Below, in pieces: positions 41,399-48,884 of a DNA stretch of 64,000 nucleotides; the stretch's first letter is position 1; every line of letters starts with the position of its first letter. The notes beneath the pieces were generated by a model, which was not told where the DNA came from, searched no databases, and saw only the letters and a list, made by a program, of their open reading frames with translations. The translations under genes were made by a program, and so were the position numbers. Source of the DNA: Bugulina stolonifera (taxonomy: Eukaryota > Bryozoa > Gymnolaemata > Cheilostomatida > Bugulidae); contig OW285196.1 in assembly GCA_935421135.1 (NCBI GenBank), forward strand, positions 6,707,501-6,771,500. Reading direction: 5' to 3'.

Positions 41399-41764
41399 AT
41401 GAGATACATTAATTCACCCGAGTATTCTCCAAGGTTGAGGAGGAATGCCTTGAGTATATATGCACTGACGAAAGCATCTGCAACCATCAGAGATTCAACC
41501 ATTGCTGAGGCTAACAAAGACCTTATACTCGCTCTTGTTGAGTGTGCTAGAAATGTATTATTAGGTAATGTTCATCTAACTACCGCTCAGTTGAACTCTC
41601 TACGTCGACATAGAAGGGCCATTGAGGATCTCACCAACTCTCGTACTAGTGTGAGGCAGAAAAAGTTAATCCTACAACGTGGCGGATTTTTAGGTCTTCT
41701 TTTGAAGCCATTGGCAAGTTTACTCGGAGGTGTGCTTGGTGGATTAGGCGGTGGACGAAGGTGA
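41399..41764 (+). CDS. Small basic protein with glycine-rich hydrophobic tail (ORF4)
   Basis: 121 aa from the first in-frame ATG; the frame is open upstream but only from a TTG. The N-terminal half is helical and includes LVECARNVLLGN, the middle is basic (LRRHRRAIED), and the end is RGGFLGLLLKPLASLLGG followed by a Gly/Arg tail. A short basic protein with this GGFL-type amphipathic tail is, to my knowledge, common in Polintons and adintovirus-like elements, where a membrane-active virion role has been suspected. The function is inferred. It ends 1 nt before the next start codon. Confidence 0.75.
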   Translation: MRYINSPEYSPRLRRNALSIYALTKASATIRDSTIAEANKDLILALVECARNVLLGNVHLTTAQLNSLRRHRRAIEDLTNSRTSVRQKKLILQRGGFLGLLLKPLASLLGGVLGGLGGGRR

Positions 41765-41765
41765 A

Positions 41766-42335
41766 ATGAGTCTCAAGTTTTCTAAAAAGTATCTTCTTAT
41801 GGATAAACATACATATGAATCAATGAATAGTAGAAACAACAAAAAAGAAGGAGAGCATCTACCCTCACTCTCTACAAATGGGGATCTACTCCTGGCAGAA
41901 AAAAGCAGAAAAGATGTAATATCTAACCTCAAAAACTCTGATACAGACATCTACTCTCAGCTAGAGCAACATGCTCATAAAATGAATAAGTTCCTAAAAG
42001 AGTTGGAGAGATCACGCCATCCGCAGCAGGAGTTGTATAATACATTAGAGGGAATTAACACTAGGTTTAATGAAATGCATACATGGAGACAAAGAGAAGA
42101 AGAAGCACAAGAGCGAGGGCGAGAGAAAAAAAGAGATGATGAAAAGAGGCGAAGTGGCTCAAGGTCACCACTACCACACCCATATAGGAGAGAAACAAAA
42201 CCAGAGAGGTCAGAAGCTGGCGCACGTTGGAGTGGGAAGGGTGAAAATAGAAGTCCTATCAAAACTAGGTCTAGGCGAAAGCTTCCTAAAACCCCTCTTG
42301 CAAGCAATAGTAAAACAGAAAGATGGATGATATAG
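41766..42335 (+). CDS. Charged 189-aa protein upstream of integrase (ORF5)
   Basis: Starts at ATG 41766, 1 nt after the ORF4 stop (aaATGAG context); an apparent upstream extension begins only at GTG. The N terminus KFSKKYLLMDKHTYESM, a helical middle with LEQHAHKMNKFLKELE, and a long Arg/Glu/Ser/Pro-rich basic tail are visible. Polintons often carry a protein of this layout just before or fused to the integrase; I judge it the counterpart on layout only. It overlaps the integrase start by 13 bp. Function unknown; the basic tail would suit nucleic-acid binding. Confidence 0.75.
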   Translation: MSLKFSKKYLLMDKHTYESMNSRNNKKEGEHLPSLSTNGDLLLAEKSRKDVISNLKNSDTDIYSQLEQHAHKMNKFLKELERSRHPQQELYNTLEGINTRFNEMHTWRQREEEAQERGREKKRDDEKRRSGSRSPLPHPYRRETKPERSEAGARWSGKGENRSPIKTRSRRKLPKTPLASNSKTERWMI

Positions 42336-43393
42336 ATGAAGGTCTACGTGATATTTACTTCTCCCCTCCTCAACCACCATCTTTTGGAGGAAAGAGAAAG
42401 TTAGTTTTAGCTTCTCCTCCTGGTATTAATGAGAATGATGTTGAGAAGTGGTTGAGAAGTCAAGACGCATACACTCTTCATCGCCCGATTAGAATGAAGT
42501 TTACAAGGAGAAAAACGTTTGTGAGTGGGATTGGTGAACAACTCCAGGCAGATCTCGTGGATGTGCGTGCGCACAAGGACTCAAATGATGGAGTAACATT
42601 TTTGCTCACCTGCATAGATGCCTTCTCACGGAAAGCATGGGTCTTTCCTCTTCATTCCAAGTCTGGTCTGGAAGTGTCCAATGCACTCATCTCTCTATTC
42701 GAAAATGAAAGCTTTAGACAAATACAAACTGATAAAGGTAAGGAGTTCCTAAACAGAAGGGTGAGTGAAGTGCTAAAGAAGTATGGAGTTAGCCATTTCA
42801 CCTCTGAGAATGAGATCATCAAGGCTGCTCTTGTTGAACGCTTTAATAGAACATTGAGAGGGAAAATTCATCGTCTACTCACTTATAGAGGGGATGGACG
42901 CTACTTAGAAGATGTAGAAGACCTAGTCCAAGGATATAACAACAGTTTTAATAGGTCAATTGGAATGAAACCTATTGAGGTTGATTACGATAATCAAGAA
43001 GAGGTTTGGGTTCGGTTAAATGAGTTCTCACCTAAACGATGGTTAAAGAAAACAAGAGTAAAATACTCACCAGGTGATCATGTTCGGATTTCGATGGCTC
43101 GTAGTAGCTTTGAGCGAGGGTTCACACCAAACTGGTCAACCGAGATATTCACCATAAAAGCAGTCAAGGCACATACCTCACCTCCTGTCTATACACTGGA
43201 AGACCTAAACAAAGAAGGAGTAGATGGAACATTCTATGCACAAGAATTGCAACATGTTAACCTACCTGAAATCTTTAGAGTTGAGAAAGTCATACGTAAA
43301 CGGAGAAGGAGAGGAAAAGAAGAGAGTTTCGTGAAATGGAGTGGTTATCCCTCTTCATTTAATAGTTGGATAGATTCTAGTCAGTTTGTGTAA
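42323..43393 (+). CDS. Retroviral-type (DDE) integrase with chromodomain-like tail
   Basis: 356 aa. The RNase H-fold core holds the catalytic triad D77 (LQADLVDV), D137 (IQTDKGKEF) and E172 (LVERFNRTLR), with 34 residues between the last two. Residues 225-315 form a basic SH3-like region (SPGDHVRIS). The tail FRVEKVIRKRRRRGKEES ... VKWSGYPSSFNSWI is chromodomain-like and could guide insertion to chromatin marks. It would cut and join element ends to host DNA, making the 6-bp duplication seen here. All catalytic residues are intact. No HHCC zinc motif is seen at the N terminus. The ATG overlaps ORF5. Confidence 0.95.
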   Translation: MDDIDEGLRDIYFSPPQPPSFGGKRKLVLASPPGINENDVEKWLRSQDAYTLHRPIRMKFTRRKTFVSGIGEQLQADLVDVRAHKDSNDGVTFLLTCIDAFSRKAWVFPLHSKSGLEVSNALISLFENESFRQIQTDKGKEFLNRRVSEVLKKYGVSHFTSENEIIKAALVERFNRTLRGKIHRLLTYRGDGRYLEDVEDLVQGYNNSFNRSIGMKPIEVDYDNQEEVWVRLNEFSPKRWLKKTRVKYSPGDHVRISMARSSFERGFTPNWSTEIFTIKAVKAHTSPPVYTLEDLNKEGVDGTFYAQELQHVNLPEIFRVEKVIRKRRRRGKEESFVKWSGYPSSFNSWIDSSQFV

Positions 43394-43405
43394 GATCAAA
43401 GATAG

Positions 43406-43442
43406 TATAAATTCGATATGTAAGTTCAGTTTTGCTCACTCT
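43406..43442 (+). promoter_or_regulatory. TATA/initiator of the minor capsid gene
   Basis: TATAAATT at 43406 is followed exactly 31 nt later by CACTCT (43437-43442), and the ATG comes 11 nt after that start. The same TATA-31-nt-CACTCT spacing occurs before the major capsid frame, suggesting coordinated expression. Confidence 0.65.
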
Positions 43443-43447
43443 CAAAG

Positions 43448-44194
43448 ATGGCCTTCAATGTCACACTTACCTCAAATGTACGCATCGGTGGGAGTGACAC
43501 AAACACCAATGCTCACTTCATTACGAAGCTAGCCAAGACATTGAAGCTTCACTCATCACAGTGGGAGGTTGGGTTACTTGACATTCAGTACCCTGCATCC
43601 TGGAGAAATGTGGAAGATGGCTATGTAGTGGTTACGAATACAAAAGATGGAGTCAAACGAAAATGTGAAATCAGGAGTGGAAGGTATGCTTCCATGGGTG
43701 AACTTTTGAGTGAGATCAATAGAATACTAATAAACTACGACTTAGAAAAAGTAGTGAGCTTTTACTATGATAGTCTACGGAATGAAACCTTCCTCATGTT
43801 GAGAGAACAGGAACACTCTGTCATGATGTCACGTGATGTTGCGTGGGTGTTGGGATTCGAACCTGATGTAGAATATGCTGCGGAAATCAACAGGAGTCAA
43901 AACCCTCCAGACATCAATGCTGGTTTCACATCCCTCTATGTCTACTCCTCCGTAGTCTCACCAAGACATGTTGGAGATAGTCTAGTCCCCCTACTTCGCA
44001 CAGTTCCTATAACAGAGAGTGAAAGAAATAGCACCGTTTTCTTTGAGTTTTCGAATGTTCAATACTCTCCAGTGTCTAATACAAGCACAGACCTCATCGA
44101 GGTAGATATAAGACGTGATGATGGAGAAAGGGTCTCATTTCGCAGTGGAAAGGTTGTGCTGACGGTTCGTTTCAGACCGCGTGGAGAGAAATAA
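43448..44194 (+). CDS. Penton-like minor capsid protein
   Basis: 248 aa, mostly beta strands, as expected for a single jelly roll. Recognisable family segments are WEVGLLDIQYPASWRNV (about residues 39-55), a GRYASMGELLSEIN helix, VAWVLGF, VYSSVVSPRHVGDSLVPLLR and the closing strand SGKVVLTVRFR. In Polintons this protein is predicted to fill the fivefold vertices of an icosahedral capsid built from the double-jelly-roll major protein. It follows the integrase, has its own promoter, and is 1 nt from the next gene. The start is the first ATG after the promoter; the frame is intact. Confidence 0.9.
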   Translation: MAFNVTLTSNVRIGGSDTNTNAHFITKLAKTLKLHSSQWEVGLLDIQYPASWRNVEDGYVVVTNTKDGVKRKCEIRSGRYASMGELLSEINRILINYDLEKVVSFYYDSLRNETFLMLREQEHSVMMSRDVAWVLGFEPDVEYAAEINRSQNPPDINAGFTSLYVYSSVVSPRHVGDSLVPLLRTVPITESERNSTVFFEFSNVQYSPVSNTSTDLIEVDIRRDDGERVSFRSGKVVLTVRFRPRGEK

Positions 44195-44195
44195 C

Positions 44196-44606
44196 ATGGC
44201 CCCTCGCATAGTTCCATATTTTCCTGATGAGTCAGGTGAGATGTATGAAGACTATTATGCAAACCAGGTGGGAGAGGGAATGAGTGTGTACAGGGGAAAA
44301 CCTATTATGACGGGTAATGGGATCGGCTCACTCTTTTCTGGACTGGCCCGAGGGGTCCTTCCCATGCTAAAGAATGGTGCCAAAACTATTGGGAAAAAGC
44401 TATTGACTACTGGAGCTTCGGTTCTGGGAGATGTAATCAAGGGAGAGAACTTCAAATCCTCTGCAGCAAAACGTTTTCGTGAAGCTGGTGGGGATCTTCT
44501 AGGTGATGTAGAAGATGAATTACGTGAACCACCTGCCAAACGTGCACGAGTTAGTCAAAAGTCTACAAAGAAAAAGCGTAAAGGAAGAAAAACAGTTTTT
44601 GACTAA
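44196..44606 (+). CDS. Basic core-like protein (adenovirus pX-like of Polintons)
   Basis: 136 aa from ATG 44196, 1 nt after the minor capsid stop; the longer frame begins only with GTG. The N terminus is acidic with a MSVYRGKPIMTGNGIGSLF segment. An amphipathic stretch GLARGVLPMLKNGAKTIGKK (49-68) and a further helix follow, then a basic nuclear-localisation-like tail (KRARVSQKSTKKKRKGRK). Small proteins of this layout sit beside the capsid genes of Polintons and adintovirus-like elements and resemble adenovirus core or pX-like proteins. DNA condensation in the particle is the likely role, by inference. Confidence 0.8.
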   Translation: MAPRIVPYFPDESGEMYEDYYANQVGEGMSVYRGKPIMTGNGIGSLFSGLARGVLPMLKNGAKTIGKKLLTTGASVLGDVIKGENFKSSAAKRFREAGGDLLGDVEDELREPPAKRARVSQKSTKKKRKGRKTVFD

Positions 44607-44618
44607 ATGAAAGATAAA

Positions 44619-44655
44619 TATATAATCCACACCTAGACTCACCACTCCCCACTCT
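44619..44655 (+). promoter_or_regulatory. TATA/initiator of the major capsid gene
   Basis: TATATAAT at 44619 is followed 31 nt later by CACTCT (44650-44655), the same geometry as before the minor capsid gene. If transcription starts here, the RNA begins almost at the family-conserved N terminus of the capsid protein and leaves no room for an AUG. Confidence 0.6.
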
Positions 44656-45938
44656 TAGACAGTTTTGACTTATTTGCCACTCCGCCAACTCATACTAGCG
44701 TGCTCAGAGGTGAGTGGGTACCTTTGGCTCCTGTTACGGACTCCCCTGATGGCACTATTGAATTTAACATCCCGCCCGCAGACGAACTCTACACAGATCT
44801 ATCAAGGTCTTACTTACACACCACAGTAAAGGTGAGCAAGGCTGATGGAAGCGTACTACCTGCGGAAGAACAACTAAAGGTTGTTCCAGGGGACAATTTT
44901 ATGCACAGTCTCTTTTCTTCTGCCACTGTTCAACTGGCCGGGCAAGATGTTGAGTATGAACCAAACTATGGACATAGAGCTTATGTCGAGAATCTCCTAA
45001 ACTATGGTAAAGATGCTAAGAGCACATATATGAAAGTTGGGAGTGGGTGGATGGAGGATGAAGGAACTGGAGAAGATTATGATGGTATACCTCCCGAAGT
45101 GGTTGAAAAAAGAAAGAAACTTATAGCCACAAGTAAAGAGATGAGCTTCTATGGGAGACCTAGGTTGAGTATGTTTTCTCAAGGAAGACTTATTCCACCA
45201 GGAGTTCGCTCTCGCCTTACTCTACAACGTGCTATTCCACAAATGGCCCTCTTAGCAGAAACAGACAACCCTGCAGGAGGGGCGAAGATTTCTATAACTA
45301 AGACAGAATTGTGGATTCGACGTGTACAAGCCAATCCGGCCTTACAAAAAGCACAAATGGATGTTTGGGTTGTGCAACAAGAGTCTATAAAACTACCAAT
45401 TGACCGAATAAAAACTCATTTCCATGTCATCCCTGCTGGACACCAGTCAGTGAGAGTAAACTTTGATCAAGCGGGACAGAAGCCAAACAGAGTCTTTGTC
45501 GGACTAGTCAACCATACTGCAAAGAGTGGAACGTATAAGCAAAATCCCTTCAAATTTGGACATAACAATCTAAGTTCATTAGAATTACTAATTGATGGAA
45601 CACCGGTGACCCGAAGATATGAACCAAATTTTGCAAGTGGAAAGTTTGCTCGTGAATTCATGAATTTGTTCACTGTCACAAATACATCCGATGCTGACAC
45701 AGGGAATGAGATCTCCCCTAGCAAATACAAGTCCTGCGCTGCTCTCTACGCCTTTGACATTTCAGGAGATTTGTGTGATGACAACTTTCACTTGTTATCA
45801 AATGGGAGTCTATCTATTAATCTAGCATTTGCTAATCAAACTCAAAATACACTTGGACTGTTTGTATACGAAGAAAAAGATGACATTATCTACTTGAATG
45901 CAAATCACGAAGTATCTATGGTAGCCGGGATGATGTAA
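44637..45938 (+). CDS. Double-jelly-roll-type major capsid protein, no AUG start
   Basis: The open frame gives 433 codons from the stop TAG at 44634-44636 to TAA at 45938. Family-like sequence starts at about 44658 (DSFDLFATPPTHTSV) and continues with IEFNIPPADELYTDLSRSYL, DNFMHSLFSSATVQLAG and HRAYVENLLNYGKDAKS, features of Polinton hexon-like capsid proteins. The likely protein is about 425 aa, at the short end for the family. The break: no in-frame ATG precedes the conserved N terminus. The first near-cognate is GTG 44700, which would cut off conserved residues. An ATG at 44607 is in frame but ends at the TAG. The pyrimidine-rich stretch ending cttag at 44657 could be a splice acceptor. 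So this is either spliced, non-AUG initiated, or a start-loss mutant. Confidence 0.88.
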   Translation, partial: THHSPLLDSFDLFATPPTHTSVLRGEWVPLAPVTDSPDGTIEFNIPPADELYTDLSRSYLHTTVKVSKADGSVLPAEEQLKVVPGDNFMHSLFSSATVQLAGQDVEYEPNYGHRAYVENLLNYGKDAKSTYMKVGSGWMEDEGTGEDYDGIPPEVVEKRKKLIATSKEMSFYGRPRLSMFSQGRLIPPGVRSRLTLQRAIPQMALLAETDNPAGGAKISITKTELWIRRVQANPALQKAQMDVWVVQQESIKLPIDRIKTHFHVIPAGHQSVRVNFDQAGQKPNRVFVGLVNHTAKSGTYKQNPFKFGHNNLSSLELLIDGTPVTRRYEPNFASGKFAREFMNLFTVTNTSDADTGNEISPSKYKSCAALYAFDISGDLCDDNFHLLSNGSLSINLAFANQTQNTLGLFVYEEKDDIIYLNANHEVSMVAGMM

Positions 45939-45943
45939 AAAAA

Positions 45944-46471
45944 ATGGATACATTCTCAATCTCGAATATTCTATCTGATGATAAACTCTCATCAACCTCC
46001 TTTAGAGGGGTTATGCCAAGGGATCACTTCTTAGACTCCTTCTCCCCATCTGGATCTTTTGTTTTCAACACTCAAACAAGTGAGAAAAGTGGCGAGCATT
46101 GGATCTCTGTTTTTTCGAATGGAAAAGAAATAGAGTATTTCGACTCCTATGGTCTCCCCCCTTCTATTTATCCTGATGTGGGTAAGATGTTACAACAATG
46201 GGGAATACCAATAGTATGGAATGGAGAGTGTCTACAAGAAGAGAGTACTAACGTGTGTGGAGACTACTGCATCTTGTTCTGTCTCCTTCGAGCTCGAGGG
46301 TGGAGTATGGAGGGAATAATTACACGGCTAAGCAGAGTAGAAGGAAGAGTTCGAGATCATTCTATAAGAGCTCTATTACAACGTTTATACTATAATAAAA
46401 GAAATAATACTTTCCCACTCACAACGCATGTAAACAATATTATGCTTTTTTCACCTTTTCACTTTGACTAG
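45944..46471 (+). CDS. Adenovirus-type cysteine protease
   Basis: 175 aa. The catalytic set of the Ulp1/adenain fold is present in order: H52 (SGEHWISV), D67 (EYFDSYG), Q98 (oxyanion glutamine) and C105 (NVCGDYC), with the Q-to-C spacing of 7. Such proteases mature capsid and core proteins during particle assembly in Polintons and adenoviruses. The ATG lies 5 nt after the major capsid stop in an A-rich stretch, so it may be translated from the capsid message by re-initiation or from its own RNA. No break is seen. Confidence 0.93.
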   Translation: MDTFSISNILSDDKLSSTSFRGVMPRDHFLDSFSPSGSFVFNTQTSEKSGEHWISVFSNGKEIEYFDSYGLPPSIYPDVGKMLQQWGIPIVWNGECLQEESTNVCGDYCILFCLLRARGWSMEGIITRLSRVEGRVRDHSIRALLQRLYYNKRNNTFPLTTHVNNIMLFSPFHFD

Positions 46472-46590
46472 AGAGAAATACTTCACCTTACTTATAATTC
46501 GTTTTTATACTACTATATAGTTTTTATCTTACCTGCATTCTTTTTTTTTTTTTTCTTTGCTTTTTAGATTTCTGCTTGATTCTTGATTCT

Positions 46591-46622
46591 TTTATTTTTT
46601 CTCTATTTATCTTCGTAATAAA
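46591..46622. terminator. Convergent polyadenylation signals
   Basis: AATAAA at 46617-46622 serves the plus-strand genes ending with the protease. An inverted AATAAA (plus-strand tttatt, 46591-46596) serves the minus-strand ORF ending at 46670. T-rich tracts precede them. The two units therefore end face to face. Confidence 0.6.
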
Positions 46623-46669
46623 ACAATACTACTGAAGAAAGCTGCATCTTTTCTATCTTGGAATAATAC

Positions 46670-46930
46670 TCATCCATGGGTTGTTGTGGTCTCGCCCCTA
46701 TCCGAGGCCCGCTCCGGGGAGGACGGAGAGTCCACCATGTTAGAAAGATCCTTTCGGGCAGGACTCCCCACTCCTATTATTTTCCCCTTCTTCCGTGCCT
46801 CTTTTAACGCATCCACCTCTTCTTTCCTCTTCTGACTGCACTCTTCTTCCTCAATAATTCCATCCATTTGTGAGTCCGTTAAGCCCGCAAATAACTCTTC
46901 TTGGTTTTGTACTATGTTGTCAGTATCCAT
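46670..46930 (-). CDS. Small acidic protein, the element's only minus-strand gene
   Basis: 86 aa, not recognised. It is acidic at the N terminus (EELFAGLTDSQMDGIIEEEE) and has a central charged helix (KRKEEVDALKEARKKGK) and a Ser/Pro tail. A TATA box (47020-47011, minus) lies about 85 nt upstream of the ATG, and an AATAAA lies about 75 nt past the stop, so a complete transcription unit is visible. A regulatory role is a guess. The long minus-strand frames upstream through the minisatellite are repeat artefacts. Confidence 0.6.
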   Translation of the reverse strand: MDTDNIVQNQEELFAGLTDSQMDGIIEEEECSQKRKEEVDALKEARKKGKIIGVGSPARKDLSNMVDSPSSPERASDRGETTTTHG

Positions 46931-47010
46931 CGATAATGTACTATTGTAGTAGTGTAGCTGTACAGTAGTGATGTGGTGAACTTTGAATGCTGAGACTGTG
47001 ATCCCACTCT

Positions 47011-47020
47011 CCCTTTATAC
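47011..47020 (-). promoter_or_regulatory. TATA box of the minus-strand gene
   Basis: GTATAAAGGG on the minus strand, between the palindromic minisatellite and the 86-aa gene; a start at about 46988 would give a leader of about 57 nt. Confidence 0.6.
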
Positions 47021-47065
47021 AACTGCTCATTTCTTGACTCCTCCCTTTTTTTATCCAATCCCAAT

Positions 47066-47860
47066 GTGACCCGATGTGAATCCGAAGCCTTCCGATGTGA
47101 ATCCGAAGCCTCCCGATGCATCCCGATGTGAATCCGAAGCCTTCCGATGCATCCCGATGTGATTCCGAAGCTTCCCGATGCATCCCGATGTGAAACCGAA
47201 GCTTCCCGATGCATCCCGATGTGAATCCGAAGCTTCCCGATGCATCCCGATGTGATTCCGAAGCTTCCCGATGCATCCCGATGTGATTCCGAAGCTTCCC
47301 GATGCATCCCGATGTGAATCCGAAGCTTCCCGATGCATCCCGATGTGATTCCGAAGCTTCCCGATGCATCCCGATGTGATTCCGAAGCTTCCCGATGCAT
47401 CCCGATGTGAATCCGAAGCTTCCCGATGCATCCCGATGTGATTCCGAAGCTTCCCGATGCATCCCGATGTGATTCCGAAGCTTCCCGATGCATCCCGATG
47501 CATCCCGATGTGAATTGACACATCGGGATGCATCGGGAAGCTTCGGAATCACATCGGGATGCATCGGGAAGCTTCGGAATCACATCGGGATGCATCGGGA
47601 AGCTTCGGATTCACATCGGGATGCATCGGGAAGCTTCGGAATCACATCGGGATGCATCGGGAAGCTTCGGATTCACATCGGGATGCATCGGGAGGCTTCG
47701 GATTCACATCGGGGTGCATCGGGAGGCTTCGGATTCACATCGGGGTGCATCGGGAGGCTTCGGATTCACATCGGGGTGCATCGGGAGGCTTCGGATTCAC
47801 ATCGGGGTGCATCGGGAGGCTTCGGATTCACATCGGGAGGCTTCGGATTCACATCGGGGT
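47066..47860. repeat. Palindromic minisatellite of 31-bp units
   Basis: The left arm (about 47066-47513) is a tandem array with units like cccgatgcatcccgatgtga + ttccgaagctt. The right arm (about 47519-47857) is the same array inverted. The switch at about 47,514-47,518 has almost no spacer, so a single strand could fold into a hairpin of over 300 bp. Units alternate tgattcc and tgaatcc variants, and outer units are more diverged or deleted. Each unit contains the self-complementary gatgcatc and an aagctt site. Promoter-like sequences point outward on both sides. Long frames on both strands result from the regular unit. Confidence 0.95.
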
Positions 47861-47895
47861 GGGGAAATGGTTAGACTCCGCCCACTGAATACTAC

Positions 47896-48129
47896 TATTT
47901 AAGGTATAAGTTTCTCACTCTAGCAGTATGAACAATCAGCCTCTAGTCAACAGAGTGAGAGTAAACAGAGACAGCTACCTACTAGTCAGTGCCTGATCAG
48001 AGATGTCAACAAGTAGAACATAAGGTTAGTGTTAAATGGAGTAATTGGCAGCAATTGTGAAGTGTTTATTGTATAAAATGCTATCAAGCTAAAAAATAAC
48101 TCACACCCTACTACTATATATTTTTATAG
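47896..48129 (+). other. Possible spliced transcript at the right end
   Basis: TATTTAAG (47896) and TATAAG (47905) lead into tctcactctagcag, then an ATG (47928) opening a 22-codon frame. A strong donor (AAG/GTTAGT, intron from 48025) and a good acceptor (atatttttatag, to 48129) follow; the downstream exon would run into the right inverted repeat. No substantial protein results, so a leader, a non-coding RNA or a decayed gene are all possible. Confidence 0.35.
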
Positions 48130-48156
48130 GGAGGCTAAACAATTTAATATATTACA

Positions 48157-48878
48157 TTATAGTCCCACCCCAGTGGAACTCGGAATGGGCGGCGGGCCGC
48201 TGCCTAGTCGCTTGGCCCGGTGGATACGGGGCACCGGCGTCGCCTCCACGTGTACGGTCGGCGCCGCACGCAACGTGGGCGGACGCGGCTTGACCGCCTC
48301 AAACGATTGGTCGTTCGGGTGAGTGGGGGTTGCGGGGGGGGAGGGTGGGCGGCGGTGGAGGAGGGGTGGCGGTGATGACGGTGATGGCGGCGGCGGCGGC
48401 GGCGGTGGTGGTGGTGGTGGTGGCGGCGGCGGCGGCGGTGGCGGTGGTGGTGGTGGCGGCGGTGGTGGTGGTGGCGGTGGTGGCGGCGGCGGCGGTGGCG
48501 GCGACGGTGGTGAGGGCGGTGGTGGTGGCGGCGGCGGCGGCGGTGGTGAGGGCGGCGGTGGCGGCGGCGGCGACGGCGGTGGTGCGGACGGGACGAGGGC
48601 GGTGGCGGGGAGGAGGGAGGAGTGGGAGGTGGGGGAGGGGGAGGGGAGGAGGGTGGGAAGGAGGAAGGGTAGGGGTCGTGGCCGGGTTCGGGGTCAAGTG
48701 TGCAAATGTTTTTTCGACCAATCAGAAGGGGGGATTTTGGGGTGACCTTGGCAAGGTCGTGTGCAAAATTTTTGTGCTCTTCTGTGATTGGTTGAAATCG
48801 GAAATACCGGCTTGTGATTGGTTGAAAACAGGGGTCAATGAGTGCGTGTCTGTCTAGAAGTGCACTGACTATACTACT
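48157..48878. repeat. Right terminal inverted repeat
   Basis: Inverse of 38221-38938, ending ...GACTATACTACT. Differences seen include one base near each outer end (cagcgcac versus cagtgcac), one in the inner unique part (cgtctgcc versus cgtccgcc), and length changes in the triplet and C tracts. The near-identity argues for a recent insertion or conversion between ends. Confidence 0.95.
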
Positions 48879-48884
48879 ATTCTC
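48879..48884. repeat. Target-site duplication, right
   Basis: ATTCTC, identical to 38215-38220. Confidence 0.95.

Larger units (their letters stand above)
38221..48878 (+). mobile_element. Polinton/Maverick-type element lacking DNA polymerase B
   Basis: A 10,658-bp element bounded by inverted repeats of about 720 bp beginning AGTAGTATAGTC, with a perfect 6-bp target duplication. Inside are a packaging ATPase, an integrase, an adenovirus-type protease, major and minor capsid proteins and a basic core-like protein. This is the standard Polinton integration and virion-building set, all on the plus strand. Typical Polintons are 15-20 kb and also encode a protein-primed family B polymerase; here no frame is long enough and the gene spacing leaves no room. 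Most frames are open and the inverted repeats nearly identical, so insertion was probably recent. Genes are packed with overlaps or 1-5 nt gaps, unlike the sparse host DNA around them. Confidence 0.95.

Noticed and set aside
46990..47870. CRISPR-like array
   Set aside because: Units are contiguous without unique spacers, and this is eukaryotic DNA; it is a minisatellite.
46912..47902. Ser/His/Gly-rich repeat proteins on both strands
   Set aside because: Artefacts of the 31-bp minisatellite; three frames on each strand read the same periodic peptide.
38939..48156. Hidden or broken DNA polymerase B gene
   Set aside because: All frames between the inverted repeats were considered. The longest unassigned stretch is the minisatellite region, and no polymerase-like motif or fragment was seen.
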